DNA of 64,000 nt from Marivivens sp. (lineage in GTDB: Bacteria > Pseudomonadota > Alphaproteobacteria > Rhodobacterales > Rhodobacteraceae): NCBI GenBank assembly GCA_024642115.1, contig JAHEBU010000005.1, positions 183,566-247,565 on the forward strand, written 5' to 3'. The notes below the pieces were generated by a model. The model was not told the origin of the DNA, made no database searches, and was given only the letters and a program-made list of their open reading frames with translations. Below are positions 17,646-27,611 of the stretch, piece after piece. A program made the translations under genes and the position numbers. Within the stretch, counting starts at the first letter, position 1. The number at the start of each line of letters is the position of its first letter.

Positions 17646-18641
17646 TTATGCGAGGGCTGCGGCAGGTCGGACATAGCCCGTCACGATGTCGCGGCGGTTC
17701 TTGACCGGTGCGTTGAGCCGGGCGAGAGCCGCAGGATGGTTCGCGCTCAGCACACCCAGCCGGATCAGCAGGGCGGCGATGACCGCCTCGCTTGCCCGGG
17801 TTGCCCCGTCCGTGATTTTGATCGCGATGCCTGTCTTGAGGTCCGGCAGAATGGCGACATACACGCCCTCTGCCCCCCCCTTGATCGCCGCACGGCCGTT
17901 GCAGGCGCGCATCAGTTCGGTGCAGGCCATTCCTTCGCCCGACACCAGTTCGGGAAAGGCCATCATCGCCTGCACCAGCCGCTGTTGGGCCCCGGCACGG
18001 CGATCAGAGCGGTCAGCGGCGCTGGCGAAATGGGCCATGGCACGGGCCAACCCGTGGACGGTGGTGGCAAAATTGGGGGCTGAACAGCCGTCAATACCAT
18101 AGCCGGGGCTGTCCTCGCCCGTCACTTCCTCGAATGCGGTGCGGATGGCCTGCTGGATGGGGTGAGTCGGGTCGACATAGTCCGGTCCGGCCTTCAAGTG
18201 TTTGGTCAGGGTCAGAAAGCCGCTGTGCTTGCCCGAGCAGTTGTTGTGGATCTGGCAGGGCGTTTCGCCGGACCGGATCAGCGCATCGCGCGCCGCGCGG
18301 TCGCTGGGTTCCTGCGGGCCACAGCGGAAATCGTCGTCGGACAGGCCCATCGCGCCCAGCCACTCGGCCACCCGGTCGGTATGATAGGCTGCCCCGATGT
18401 GGCTGGCACAGGACAGGGCCAGTTGATCGACCCGCAGGCCAAAGGCATCGGCCGCCCCGCTTTCGATCAGGGGCAGGGCCTGCACCATCTTGCACGACGA
18501 CCGGGGATAAATGACCGCCTGCGGGTCGCCCAGGGCAAAGGTGATCTGCCCCGACCCGTCACAGATGACGGCGTGTCCCTGATGCACACATTCCAGGATA
18601 TCGCCCCGCCACACGTCCACCAGATCGACAGCTTTCCCCAT
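17646..18641 (-). CDS. L-asparaginase, Rhizobium etli type (AnsII/ReAV family)
   Basis: A 331-residue protein of the serine-beta-lactamase-like asparaginase family, which is unrelated to E. coli AnsA/AnsB. The nucleophile pair Ser48-x-x-Lys51 sits in YPRSSCKMVQ, and the zinc ligands are Cys135 and Lys138 in HNNCSGKHSG and Cys186 in GIDGCSAPNF, almost at the numbering reported for ReAV. It hydrolyses asparagine to aspartate and ammonia. The frame is open far upstream, but the ATG at 18641 with AAAAAAGG before it matches the family start. Divergent from the IalB-like gene. Confidence 0.88.
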   Translation of the reverse strand: MGKAVDLVDVWRGDILECVHQGHAVICDGSGQITFALGDPQAVIYPRSSCKMVQALPLIESGAADAFGLRVDQLALSCASHIGAAYHTDRVAEWLGAMGLSDDDFRCGPQEPSDRAARDALIRSGETPCQIHNNCSGKHSGFLTLTKHLKAGPDYVDPTHPIQQAIRTAFEEVTGEDSPGYGIDGCSAPNFATTVHGLARAMAHFASAADRSDRRAGAQQRLVQAMMAFPELVSGEGMACTELMRACNGRAAIKGGAEGVYVAILPDLKTGIAIKITDGATRASEAVIAALLIRLGVLSANHPAALARLNAPVKNRRDIVTGYVRPAAALA

Positions 18642-18835
18642 TTTCAGCACCTTTTTTGCGAGCCCGGCGGCAATCCGCGCAGCTTTGTGACCCAATGGGG
18701 GTTTCCCATTTGGGCGATTTCTTGCTATCGCTATGGGTATCGGGTTGAACCAGTCCCTTCCAGTCGAAAAGGTGCCGCAAGATGCGCCAGTTGGTCGGGA
18801 CGTCCAGAGGCAAGGACAGCTTGGAGGCTGTAACG

Positions 18836-19363
18836 ATGATATCAGGAATTTCGCGCGCCATTGGCGTGACATTGGCACTAGTCGCAGGCACGGCAGCCAC
18901 CGCACAGGATTCGTCCAACCGCGTGTCGGCCAATACGGACTGGAGCGTGTTCGTCGAGAACGATCCGACCGAATGCTGGAGCGTCTCTGCGCCCAAGGAA
19001 ACGGTAAACACGCGCGACGGCAACGTGGTGGCGGCCCGGCGGGGCGACATCCTGTTGTTCGTGTTCTTCCGTCCGGCACAGGGCGTGCAGGGGCAGGTGG
19101 CCTTTACCGGTGGCTATGCCTTTGCGGGTGGATCGACGGTGAGCCTTCAGGTCGGTGACAACACCTACCAGCTGTTCACCGAGGGCGAATGGGCCTGGCC
19201 CGCCACCCCCGCCGATGACGCCGCAATCGTCGCCGCCATGAAGCGCGGGGCAAGCGCCGTGGCCACTGGCCAATCCGGGCGCGGCACCGTGACCAAGGAC
19301 ACCTTTTCCCTCTCAGGCTTTACAGCCGCCGTCGAAGACGCCGGAAAACGCTGCGCAGGCTGA
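18836..19363 (+). CDS. invasion-associated locus B (IalB) family periplasmic protein
   Basis: A 175-residue exported protein: signal peptide SRAIGVTLALVAGTAATAQ, then WSVFVENDPTECWSVSAPKE, which is the IalB-type opening with a Cys that pairs with the C-terminal KRCAG Cys. GGAGG lies eight bases before the ATG at 18836; an earlier in-frame ATG at 18782 lacks both a ribosome site and a signal peptide. The function of the family in free-living bacteria is unknown. Confidence 0.8.
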   Translation: MISGISRAIGVTLALVAGTAATAQDSSNRVSANTDWSVFVENDPTECWSVSAPKETVNTRDGNVVAARRGDILLFVFFRPAQGVQGQVAFTGGYAFAGGSTVSLQVGDNTYQLFTEGEWAWPATPADDAAIVAAMKRGASAVATGQSGRGTVTKDTFSLSGFTAAVEDAGKRCAG

Positions 19364-19386
19364 TCGCAACGGACGCCAGATATCAC

Positions 19387-19417
19387 GGGGGCAGGAATCC
19401 TTTGGAATCCTGCCCCC
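19387..19417 (+). terminator. likely intrinsic terminator after the IalB-like gene
   Basis: Ten-base perfect arms GGGGGCAGGA and TCCTGCCCCC with an inner short pairing, followed by GATTGTTAT. It sits 23 bases after the stop and before rlmN. The T-run is weak. Confidence 0.6.
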
Positions 19418-19454
19418 GATTGTTATATGAGCCGCTGATCCCAAGAGGCTGCCC

Positions 19455-20618
19455 ATGACGACCAACGCCCCCATCGTTCAGGACCTGCACACGATCCCCC
19501 GCAAACTGCCGGAGGGGCCGCAGAATATCGTGGGCCTGACCCGCGACCAGATGCGCACGGCCCTGATCGCCGCCGGGACGCCCGAACGGCAGGCCAAGAT
19601 GCGTGTCGGTCAAGTGTGGCAGTGGATCTATCACTGGGGGGTCCGCGATTTCGCCCTGATGACCAATTTGGCCAAGGACTATCGCACGCTGCTGGCCAAC
19701 ACCTTTGTCATCGACCTGCCCGAGGTGGTTACCAAACAGGTCAGCGCGGACGGCACCCGCAAATATCTGGTGCGCATCGCGGGCGGCCACGAAGTCGAGG
19801 TGGTGTATATCCCTGAGACCGATCGCGGGACGCTGTGCATTTCGTCCCAGGTCGGCTGCACGCTGACCTGTTCGTTCTGCCACACGGGCACCCAGAAACT
19901 GGTGCGCAACCTGACCGCCGCCGAGATTGTGGGTCAGATCATGCTAGCCCGCGACGATCTGGGCGAATGGCCGGTGCAGGGCGACCCCAAGAACGAACAG
20001 CGCCTGCTGTCCAATGTTGTCCTGATGGGCATGGGCGAGCCGCTGTATAATTTCGACAACGTGCGCGACGCGATGAAGATCGCGATGGACCCCGAGGGGA
20101 TCAGCCTGTCGCGCCGCCGGATCACCCTGTCCACCAGCGGTGTGGTCCCCGAGATCGCCCGCACAGCGGATGAAATCGGCTGTCAGTTGGCCATTTCGTT
20201 TCACGCGACCACGGACGAGGTGCGGGACAAACTGGTTCCGATCAACAAGAAATGGCCACTCAAGGAATTGCTGGATGCCCTGCGGGAGTATCCCAAGGTC
20301 AGCAATTCCGAACGGATCACATTTGAATACGTCATGCTCAAAGGCGTGAACGACAGCGACGCCGACGCCCGCCGCCTGGTCAAGCTGATCGAAGGCATCC
20401 CGGCCAAGATCAACCTGATCCCGTTCAACGAATGGCCCGGCGCGCCCTATCAGCGGTCCGACTGGGACCGGATCCAGTCCTTTGCCGACATCGTCTACAA
20501 GGCGGGTTATGCCAGCCCGATCCGGACCCCGCGCGGCGAGGATATCATGGCCGCCTGCGGCCAATTGAAATCCGCGACCGAACGCGGGCGTCGCGACAAG
20601 GCTGTTCTGAACCCATAA
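19455..20618 (+). CDS. rlmN: dual-specificity 23S rRNA/tRNA adenine C2-methyltransferase RlmN
   Basis: A 387-residue radical-SAM methylase that makes 2-methyladenosine at 23S rRNA A2503 and tRNA A37. The cluster motif CxxxCxxC is in [12 protein letters not shown]; the SAM block [15 protein letters not shown] follows; the C-terminal catalytic Cys is in [11 protein letters not shown], and a partner Cys is supplied by the radical-SAM domain. Length fits the alphaproteobacterial form. A GAGG precedes the ATG. Confidence 0.97.
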   Translation: MTTNAPIVQDLHTIPRKLPEGPQNIVGLTRDQMRTALIAAGTPERQAKMRVGQVWQWIYHWGVRDFALMTNLAKDYRTLLANTFVIDLPEVVTKQVSADGTRKYLVRIAGGHEVEVVYIPETDRGTLCISSQVGCTLTCSFCHTGTQKLVRNLTAAEIVGQIMLARDDLGEWPVQGDPKNEQRLLSNVVLMGMGEPLYNFDNVRDAMKIAMDPEGISLSRRRITLSTSGVVPEIARTADEIGCQLAISFHATTDEVRDKLVPINKKWPLKELLDALREYPKVSNSERITFEYVMLKGVNDSDADARRLVKLIEGIPAKINLIPFNEWPGAPYQRSDWDRIQSFADIVYKAGYASPIRTPRGEDIMAACGQLKSATERGRRDKAVLNP

Positions 20619-20664
20619 AGAATTGCTGATGCACGCAGCGTTATGGTTGGGCTAGGATGACCAG

Positions 20665-21093
20665 ATGGACCTGCGAAAGCCCAAACATTGCATCGCGCTG
20701 CACCTTGCGTCGGCTGCCAAGGGCGTGACGCGTCAACTGGATGCGGCGCTACGCCCGCTTGGCCTGACCTCGGCTCAGTTTTTCACGCTGAACGCGCTCG
20801 ACCTTGAGGGCGAGGGGACGACCACCGACCTTGCCCAACGGTTGGGCAGCGACCGCACCACGATGAGCCGGAACCTTGACCTGATGGTCCGGCGCGGATG
20901 GGTCCACCGCGCTGCCCCTGATGCCACGCAACAGCGGGTCTGTTCGCTTGCTCCGGCGGGGGCCGATCTGGTGCGGTTGGCCCGCAAGGCCTGGAAACAG
21001 GGGCAGGCCGACCTGACCAGATCCCTGGGCAAATCCGACGCCAAGGCGCTGATCCGTATTCTGCGTAAGCTGCCGACCATACCCCGGGACTGA
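20665..21093 (+). CDS. MarR family transcriptional regulator
   Basis: A 142-residue winged-helix regulator. The DNA-binding part is LTSAQFFTLNAL ... TTTDLAQRLGSDRTTMSRNLDLMVRRGWVHR, with the wing VHRAAPDATQQRVCSLAPAG; dimer helices are at both ends. The likely target would be its own promoter or neighbours, but I see no clear operator. Ligand unknown. Confidence 0.9.
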   Translation: MDLRKPKHCIALHLASAAKGVTRQLDAALRPLGLTSAQFFTLNALDLEGEGTTTDLAQRLGSDRTTMSRNLDLMVRRGWVHRAAPDATQQRVCSLAPAGADLVRLARKAWKQGQADLTRSLGKSDAKALIRILRKLPTIPRD

Positions 21094-21180
21094 CCAGTCG
21101 CCTGCCCGCGTTAGGCTGCCCCATTGCCAGCATCGCGATCCCGTGCTTTGGCTGGCGCACCAAGGGGTGACGGAGGAGCC

Positions 21181-21978
21181 ATGATGTCGCGCAGCATCAC
21201 CATCAACGATGTGTCGTTCGACGTGGCCGCCGTTCCGGGCCGAATGGTCGATGCCGTCCTGTCCGATCCGTCCGCGCTTCAGGGGATCTGGCGGGACGTC
21301 TATCGCTGGGATCCGCGCAAACAGGTCGGAACGACCCTTGTCCAGACCACGAAAACCGGGGCTATCCCGCTCCTCAACGGGCTGACCTGCTTTGTCCCAA
21401 GGGTCGGGGCAGGCGGACAGATTGTCAGGAACGAGCAGGCCTCGGCCCGGATGTCAGAGCGTCTGACGGCGCTGGTGGATGCACCGACAACCACCGCGAT
21501 CCTCAATTCACTGGGGGAAATCATCCAGAAGCCGCAAAAGACGCTGCCGCTGTCGCTGTGGGCGGCGCTGAACCCGGTCGCCGGATATGTCCTGCGCCAG
21601 CACCTGAGCTATTGCGTCCTGCAATTGCGCCACCCCGCCGAGGATCTGACCGCCTATCTGTGCCTGCCGTCCCGCGTCCGCTATCACCACGAGATCGAAA
21701 CGATCCCGGACGAGGCCAGCTATCAGGCCGTATTGGCGCAAGAGCCTGATCTGCGGCACCGCGCGGCAACGTTTGTCGTGCCGTCCCGGTCGGCGTCGAA
21801 CGCCAGCCTGCGCAAGGTGGCCCTGCGCAAACGGATCGAGGAAATCCGCACGTCCATCGACACATTCCCCCCCCTGAACGATGCCCAGGAGGGTCGCAGG
21901 CTCGACGGGCTCAGGGATGCCATGGCACTGCTGGAGGAGGAGTGGGAAGTCGTAAGTGGCGGGTCCCCCGCCGGTTAA
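21181..21978 (+). CDS. conserved hypothetical protein
   Basis: A 265-residue soluble protein with no signal peptide or membrane helix and no motif I recognise. The C-terminal third is helical and charged (LRKRIEEIRTSIDTF, GLRDAMALLEEEWEVV). GGAGGA stands directly before two tandem ATGs at 21181 and 21184; the second has the better spacing. It follows the MarR gene by about 90 bases on the same strand. Confidence 0.65.
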   Translation: MMSRSITINDVSFDVAAVPGRMVDAVLSDPSALQGIWRDVYRWDPRKQVGTTLVQTTKTGAIPLLNGLTCFVPRVGAGGQIVRNEQASARMSERLTALVDAPTTTAILNSLGEIIQKPQKTLPLSLWAALNPVAGYVLRQHLSYCVLQLRHPAEDLTAYLCLPSRVRYHHEIETIPDEASYQAVLAQEPDLRHRAATFVVPSRSASNASLRKVALRKRIEEIRTSIDTFPPLNDAQEGRRLDGLRDAMALLEEEWEVVSGGSPAG

Positions 21979-22012
21979 CCAACTCTTCAGTCATTTTCGG
22001 CAAATTGTCGGT

Positions 22013-22210
22013 ATGGACCAGCAAACATTCCTGCCCCGCCTCAACGCCGATCTGTCCGCCCTGCTGATAAGCGCAGCGCGGACGGATGGGACCAGCCCAG
22101 AAACCGTCCTGCGCGATGCGTTGGAACGCAAACTGGCCCGGCGCGCCCGCAAACGTGCCGCCCTGCGCCGGAACCGAATCGCGGCGGCCTTTCCCGATCT
22201 GGTCGGTTAG
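22013..22210 (+). CDS. small basic hypothetical protein
   Basis: A 65-residue protein, MDQQTFLPRLNADLSALL and on, with a strongly basic end (ARRARKRAALRRNR). The pattern DLSALLISAARTDGTSPETV is reminiscent of a ribbon-helix-helix protein, but this is weak. It ends four bases inside the convergent oxidoreductase gene. It may not be expressed. Confidence 0.45.
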   Translation: MDQQTFLPRLNADLSALLISAARTDGTSPETVLRDALERKLARRARKRAALRRNRIAAAFPDLVG

Positions 22211-23340
22211 GCCAGCAGCGCGCGCGCCTCGTCCGGGGACAGGGCGTCAGGACGGTCGCAGGTGGTTGTCGTTTCGACCCAGCGCCGTTCGGCCCCCGAT
22301 TTCAGGATCGAGGTCATGACGTCCACCGCGTGAACGGCAACGTCGATATTGCAGCGGTGCTGCCGTCCCTCGTCGATGGCCGTGGCCATATCGGCCAGCC
22401 CCGCACAGCGATAGTTGGCCCGGTCGTTGCCCTGTCCATCCTTCATGTTCGCCACGCCGTAGGGATGGTCCCAACCCGGCAGCGCGGTCATGTCACCGCC
22501 CTTGTCCGAAACCTTGACCTCGCCACCGAAAAAGTTGGGGTCGGGGACATACATCGACCCGGTCTCGCCATACAGTTCCATGTTCTGGTGGGCGTTCTTC
22601 CACACGTCCCAAGACGCGCCGAGGGTGACGATGGCGCCATTGGCGAATTCCATGACGGCGTGGATGTTCGTGGGCGTTTCGACCGTCAGAACCTCGCCGT
22701 TGCGGGGGCCGTTGCCGATGGTGCGGTTTGGGAAACTGGTTCCGGCCATCGCGGTGACCGATTTCACCGGGCCGATCAGCTGGATCAGGTTGGTGATGTA
22801 ATAGGGGCCCATGTCCAGAACCGGCCCGCCGCCCGGTTTGAAAAAGAAGTCGGGGTTGGGATGCCATGCCTCCATCCCGTGACCCATGACGTGACAGGTG
22901 CCGCCGATGACGCGGCCGATTTTGCCCGCGTCCAGTGCCGCGCGGGCCTGCTGATGCGCCCCGCCCAGGAATGTGTCAGGGGCGGACCCCACGCGCAGCC
23001 CCTTGCTGTCGGCCAGATCGCGCAGGCGGTTGCCCTCGTCCAGTGTCAGGACGATTGGCTTTTCGGTATAGGCGTGTTTGCCCGCGTTCAAGATGCGGGT
23101 GGACACGTAGTAATGCGCAGCCGGGATCGTCAGGTTGACGATCACGTCGATGTCGCCCGCCGCCAGCAGGTCATCGACCGTTTCCGCCCGCACGCCGAAT
23201 TCAGCGGCACGGGCGTTGGCAAGGTCCATGTTCAGGTCCGACACCGCCCGCAGGTCCAGCGACCGAAACGTCGGGGCGAATTTGCAATAGGTGGTCGATA
23301 TGTTGCCGCATCCGATGATGCCGACGCCGAGTTTGGCCAT
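22207..23340 (-). CDS. Gfo/Idh/MocA family oxidoreductase
   Basis: A 377-residue NAD(P)-dependent sugar dehydrogenase-like protein: GVGIIGCGNIS at the N-terminus, the TEKPIVLT motif with the catalytic Lys near residue 95, and GPVLDMGPYYITNLIQLIG in the second domain. Such enzymes oxidise hydroxyls of sugars, glycosides or inositols, often at C3 of the sugar. It is the last gene of the seven-gene minus-strand sugar operon, 12 bases after the isomerase. Its substrate is probably derived from the imported oligosaccharide. Confidence 0.88.
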   Translation of the reverse strand: MAKLGVGIIGCGNISTTYCKFAPTFRSLDLRAVSDLNMDLANARAAEFGVRAETVDDLLAAGDIDVIVNLTIPAAHYYVSTRILNAGKHAYTEKPIVLTLDEGNRLRDLADSKGLRVGSAPDTFLGGAHQQARAALDAGKIGRVIGGTCHVMGHGMEAWHPNPDFFFKPGGGPVLDMGPYYITNLIQLIGPVKSVTAMAGTSFPNRTIGNGPRNGEVLTVETPTNIHAVMEFANGAIVTLGASWDVWKNAHQNMELYGETGSMYVPDPNFFGGEVKVSDKGGDMTALPGWDHPYGVANMKDGQGNDRANYRCAGLADMATAIDEGRQHRCNIDVAVHAVDVMTSILKSGAERRWVETTTTCDRPDALSPDEARALLA

Positions 23341-23352
23341 TTTGTGTAGTCC

Positions 23353-24099
23353 TCAGAAGGCTTTGACAGCGGCGATCGACCGCGTTGCAAAGCGTTTGTG
23401 ATCCTTGGGATTGTCATGTTCGACGACGTAGCGGTTGACCCCGGCCGCATCCAGCGCAGCCTTGATCGGCGCCCAGTCGATGATGCCGTGACCCACGTCG
23501 GCCCAGCCATCCTCGTCCGCGTTCTGGCCGTCGGGGGCAATGTCCTTGACGTGGACGGCGATGATCCGGCCCGCGTATTTGTTGATCCAGGCGACCGGAT
23601 CATGGCCTGCCACCCGCACCCAGCCTAAATCAAGTTCAAGCTTGAGGTCGGGTGAGGCCGCTGCGATCAGGTCCAACGGCAGGTCAGGCCCGTCGACCGG
23701 ATCGAATTCAAAGGCGTGGTTGTGCCAGCCGAAATCATATCCTGCGTCCTGAAACGGCTTGCCAGCGGCGGCCAGACGCTTGCCAAAGGCGGCCCAGCCT
23801 GCGGCGTCAGCGGGACGATCTTCGACTGCGACATGGGGGACGATGACCGCGTCCATGTTCATAAGCTTGGCGACGGCCAGCATCCCCTTGGGATCGGATT
23901 CGACCTGCGCCAGCCCGAAATGCCCGGTGGGCATGGACAGTCCGGCCTTGTCCAGTGCGGCCTTGAGTGCGGCAGGATCGGCATAGAGTCCGCCATACCC
24001 TTCCACATCGCGGTACCCGGCGGCCGCAAGCATCGCCAGAGTGTCCTCCAGCGGGGGGAAGTTGCGCGAACAGTAAAGCTGGTACGAAATCGAAGGCAT
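23353..24099 (-). CDS. sugar phosphate isomerase/epimerase-like TIM-barrel protein
   Basis: A 248-residue AP-endonuclease-2 type TIM barrel. It shows the metal-site pattern of the family: FGWHNHAFEF, LKLELDLGWVRVAG and IIAVHVKDIAP, then YVVEHDNPKDH at the end. Members isomerise or epimerise sugars and keto-sugars with a divalent metal. It lies 14 bases after the GH2 gene and 12 bases before the oxidoreductase, which suggests that the two act in sequence. Confidence 0.85.
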   Translation of the reverse strand: MPSISYQLYCSRNFPPLEDTLAMLAAAGYRDVEGYGGLYADPAALKAALDKAGLSMPTGHFGLAQVESDPKGMLAVAKLMNMDAVIVPHVAVEDRPADAAGWAAFGKRLAAAGKPFQDAGYDFGWHNHAFEFDPVDGPDLPLDLIAAASPDLKLELDLGWVRVAGHDPVAWINKYAGRIIAVHVKDIAPDGQNADEDGWADVGHGIIDWAPIKAALDAAGVNRYVVEHDNPKDHKRFATRSIAAVKAF

Positions 24100-24113
24100 G
24101 ACAGAGGGTCCTT

Positions 24114-26522
24114 TTAGGGGGTGCAGGTGGCCGAGTAGAGATCGCGCAGCGTGAACTGCGGCGTGGCCCCGGCGTCCTTGGGGGTAAAAGTGATCTGGGC
24201 GGGAAAGCCCGGGAACAGGGAAAAGGCGTTGTCGCTGAACCGGCCCGGCACGTCGGCCTCGATGGCGACGAACAGCGCCAGCGCCTCGGCCGCGACGGTC
24301 AAGGTCCAGACGCCGTTCTCTTCTGTCGCCTCGTGAACCAACCGCGAGGGGCGCAAGTCGTAGGATTTGTAGGGGTGGGGCGCGAAAACGTCGCCCGACC
24401 GGGTGCCATCCGACCCTTCCCAGGTAAAGGCGAGCATGTCTTGCGGGCCAAGGGCGTCGGCGGGCAGGGTCATCATATCGACAGCTTCGGCCCCCACGGG
24501 CATCGTCGCCTGCCCCAAAGGCCGGGTCCGCCCACCCATCCCGACGGCCAGCGCCGTCACCGTCAGATCGACAGTGTCGCGCCGGTCATTGATCCCGCGC
24601 AGGACGATGGTGCCGTCCACCGGAACGGCAGAAACGGCGACCGGCTGAAAGAAATCCCGCGCCATGTGATGCAAGAGTTTCCAGTTGCCCCCATGATCCA
24701 GAGAGGCCCACGAACAGACCGGCCAGGTGTCATTGAGTTGCCAGATCAGCGTCCCCATGCAGTGCGGTTTGAGGCTGCGCCAATGTGTGACCGCCGTCTT
24801 GATTGCCAGGCCCTGCTGGACCTGGCTCAGATACACGAAATCCTCGAATTTGGCGGGCCAGCGGAAATAGCGGAACATCGTCTCGGCGATCCGCGCATTG
24901 CCACCGGCGTTCTTCTGGTGGCTTTCCAGAACGGGCGCGGCGATGTTGAAATCGGCGGGGTCCGCGAAGCGGCGAATGGTGGACATTGACGGATAGGACT
25001 GGAATCCGAATTCGGAACAGAACCGGGGTGACACGTCGCGGTAATGGTCGAAATCGCGCCCTTCGTGCCAGACCGACCAGAAATGCATGTCGCCCTTGCT
25101 GTCGTCGTGCCACGCGTCGCCGAAATCCATAGGTCCGGGGCTGGGCGACGACGGCCACCAGATTGCGGCGGGGTCCGTTTCCATCAGCGCCGCCTCGATA
25201 CTGCGGTTCAGGCGGTCATAGTTGATCAGGTACAGGTCGCGGTTCGCCTTGGTTTCCGGATACCACGTCAGCGCGCCGATCAGTTCATTGTCTCCGCACC
25301 AGACGGCAAGACAGGCGTGGTGGTGCATCCGGGCGACGTTGTCGTGCACCTCGGCCCGGACCTCGGCCAGATAGTCGGGGGTCGAGGGGTAGATGTTGCA
25401 GGAAAACATGAAATCCTGCCAGACCATGAGCCCCATCTGATCGCACAGGTCATAGAACCACGTCGGTTCATACCGCCCGCCGCCCCAGACCCGGATCATG
25501 TTCATGTTGGCATCGACTGCCGATTGCAGCAGATCGCGCACGGCGTCCTCGGTGATCCGACCCGCCAACGCGTCGGCGGGGATCCAGTTGGCCCCTTTGG
25601 CAAAGGTATCGTGGCCATTGACGCGAAATTTGAACCCCAACCCGGTCGCGTCCTTGTCGGTGATCAGTTCCATGTGCCGCAGGCCGATCCGGCGGGTGTC
25701 GACCGCATCGCCCACCTGAACCGTCAGATCGTGAAGGGTTTGGGGACCCAGGCCCGCAGGCCACCACAGGTCGGGATTTTCGATGTCAAAGATGGCCGTC
25801 ACGCTATCGCCGTCGATCTCGCCATCCAAGGTCTGTCCGGCAAAGGTGACAGAAAATGGGGCCTCTAGCGCGTCCTCGACATGAACGGTCACGCTGAGCG
25901 TGGCCAGCCCGGCGACATGATCCTGCCGGATCGCCAGCCGGTCGATGCGCGGCGTCCGTGCAGGTTCAAGCCGCAGGTCGCCATACAGGCCGAACGGGGC
26001 CAACGCGATGTTCCAGTCCCATCCGAAATCGCACTGAACCTTGCGCAACAGGTTCCCGTTCGGGATCGGGCAGTTGCTGCTGAAGGGCAGGGGAAAGGGG
26101 TGCGCGGCTGCTGCGTCGTTGGCCGCCTTGGGGTTGGAATGGAACGTGATACAGACGTCATTCTCGCCCGTCGTGGCGATCCCCGTCAGATCAGAGCGAA
26201 AGGTGCGGAAACTGTTGGCCACACTCAGCACGGTGATCCCGTTCCAGGTGATCGTCGCCACGGTATCCAGCCCCGACACGACAAGAACGACATTCGCATG
26301 ATCCAGATGGACCGTGCGCCGGGCTGTCCAGGCGCGGTCGGCGATCCAGCGCAGATCGTATTCGTTGCGGCCCCAATAGGGATCGGGGATCAGGCCCGCG
26401 TCGTGCAGGGCCGAAATCGCATCGCCGGGCAGGGACATCGGACAATCATATTGGCCGGTGTCGTCAGACAGGGTCCACTGGCCGCAGAGATCGACTGCGG
26501 CCGGATGGGGCATTGGGATCAC
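24114..26522 (-). CDS. glycoside hydrolase family 2, beta-mannosidase-like
   Basis: An 802-residue cytoplasmic glycosidase with the GH2 order: jelly-roll sugar-binding domain, immunoglobulin-like domain, TIM barrel, C-terminal beta domains. Beta-mannosidase features are DPYWGRNEYDLRWI near the start, MNMIRVWGGGRYE, CLAVWCGDNELIGAL with the acid/base Glu, and RFCSEFGFQSYPS with the nucleophile Glu. It releases terminal beta-mannose or a related sugar. No signal peptide, so it acts on what the ABC system imports. The GTG start overlaps the ATPase stop by four bases. Confidence 0.9.
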   Translation of the reverse strand: MIPMPHPAAVDLCGQWTLSDDTGQYDCPMSLPGDAISALHDAGLIPDPYWGRNEYDLRWIADRAWTARRTVHLDHANVVLVVSGLDTVATITWNGITVLSVANSFRTFRSDLTGIATTGENDVCITFHSNPKAANDAAAAHPFPLPFSSNCPIPNGNLLRKVQCDFGWDWNIALAPFGLYGDLRLEPARTPRIDRLAIRQDHVAGLATLSVTVHVEDALEAPFSVTFAGQTLDGEIDGDSVTAIFDIENPDLWWPAGLGPQTLHDLTVQVGDAVDTRRIGLRHMELITDKDATGLGFKFRVNGHDTFAKGANWIPADALAGRITEDAVRDLLQSAVDANMNMIRVWGGGRYEPTWFYDLCDQMGLMVWQDFMFSCNIYPSTPDYLAEVRAEVHDNVARMHHHACLAVWCGDNELIGALTWYPETKANRDLYLINYDRLNRSIEAALMETDPAAIWWPSSPSPGPMDFGDAWHDDSKGDMHFWSVWHEGRDFDHYRDVSPRFCSEFGFQSYPSMSTIRRFADPADFNIAAPVLESHQKNAGGNARIAETMFRYFRWPAKFEDFVYLSQVQQGLAIKTAVTHWRSLKPHCMGTLIWQLNDTWPVCSWASLDHGGNWKLLHHMARDFFQPVAVSAVPVDGTIVLRGINDRRDTVDLTVTALAVGMGGRTRPLGQATMPVGAEAVDMMTLPADALGPQDMLAFTWEGSDGTRSGDVFAPHPYKSYDLRPSRLVHEATEENGVWTLTVAAEALALFVAIEADVPGRFSDNAFSLFPGFPAQITFTPKDAGATPQFTLRDLYSATCTP

Positions 26523-27607
26523 AAACGCACCTCGGTATCCTTGTCGAACAGAGACGCGCGGGACGGATCGATTCCGATGGTCAGGGTGTCACCGCGATGC
26601 ACGCGGGCCTGACCGTCCATGCGGATGCGGAACCGTTCGCCCGCCACAGTGGTCCAGACCAGCGTGTCGGATCCCATCGGTTCGACAATGTCCACGACAA
26701 TGGGAAGTTGAATGGGCGCGTGGACCACAAGTTCGCCGGTGACGACGTGTTCGGGCCGGATTCCGATGGTGGCGGGCCCATCCTTGGGCTGCGGGCTGAC
26801 AAAGGCGTAACCGGTCATCGGCAGGCTCAGATCGCTGGCGACAAAAGTCCCTTTCTCCAGCCGCCCCTCGACAAAGTTCATCGACGGACTGCCGATGAAG
26901 TCAGCGACATAGCGGTTCATCGGTTTGTTATAAATCTCGTCGGGCGTGCCCAACTGCATGATGATCCCGCCCTTCATGATGGCGATCCGGTCGGCCAGCG
27001 TCATCGCCTCGACCTGATCGTGGGTCACATAGATCATCGTGTTGTTGAGCTGGTTGTGCAGGCGTTTAATCTCGACCCGCAGGTCGGCGCGCAGTTTGGC
27101 ATCCAGGTTGGACAGTGGTTCGTCGAACAGGAACACGTCCACGTCCCGCACCAACGCCCGGCCGATGGCGACCCGCTGACGCTGACCACCCGACAGGGCA
27201 CCCGGTTTGCGCTGCAACAGCGGTTCGATTTGCAGGATTTCGGCAGCGCGGGCGACCCGTTTGGCGATTTCGTCCTTTGGCACTTTGGCGTTGCGCAAGC
27301 CAAAGGTCATGTTCCCCTCGACCGTCATCTGCGGATACAGCGCGTAGGACTGGAACACCATGCCGATGCCGCGCTTTGACGGCTCCTCCCACGTCACGTT
27401 CTGGCCCTTGATCCAGATCTGGCCATCGGTCGGCTCAAGCAGACCCGCGATGCAATTCAGCAGCGTGGACTTGCCACAGCCGGACGACCCCAGCAGCACC
27501 AGAAACTCGCCCTTGCCGATGTCGAGGTTCAGGCTGCGCAGCACCTTGACCGCCCCGAAGTTGAGGTCGAGGTCCTTGATCTGGACCGAGAAGTTTTCAG
27601 CGTTCAT
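26519..27607 (-). CDS. sugar ABC transporter ATP-binding protein (UgpC/MalK type)
   Basis: A 362-residue ATPase: Walker A GSSGCGKSTLL, signature LSGGQRQRVAIGRAL, Walker B DVFLFDEPLSNLDAKLR and the H-loop YVTHDQVEA, followed by a TOBE/OB regulatory region from about residue 240 (GIRPEHV). It drives the two permeases encoded just upstream. It starts four bases after the second permease and overlaps the GH2 start. Confidence 0.93.
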   Translation of the reverse strand: MNAENFSVQIKDLDLNFGAVKVLRSLNLDIGKGEFLVLLGSSGCGKSTLLNCIAGLLEPTDGQIWIKGQNVTWEEPSKRGIGMVFQSYALYPQMTVEGNMTFGLRNAKVPKDEIAKRVARAAEILQIEPLLQRKPGALSGGQRQRVAIGRALVRDVDVFLFDEPLSNLDAKLRADLRVEIKRLHNQLNNTMIYVTHDQVEAMTLADRIAIMKGGIIMQLGTPDEIYNKPMNRYVADFIGSPSMNFVEGRLEKGTFVASDLSLPMTGYAFVSPQPKDGPATIGIRPEHVVTGELVVHAPIQLPIVVDIVEPMGSDTLVWTTVAGERFRIRMDGQARVHRGDTLTIGIDPSRASLFDKDTEVRL

Positions 27608-27611
27608 GGGA

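Noticed and set aside
18685..18715. Inverted repeat CCCAATGGG...CCCATTTGGG between asparaginase and IalB-like genes
   Set aside because: Imperfect with a bulge and no regulator nearby; too weak to call an operator.
22330..23349. A 339-codon plus-strand frame opposite the Gfo/Idh gene
   Set aside because: Low-complexity shadow of the oxidoreductase.
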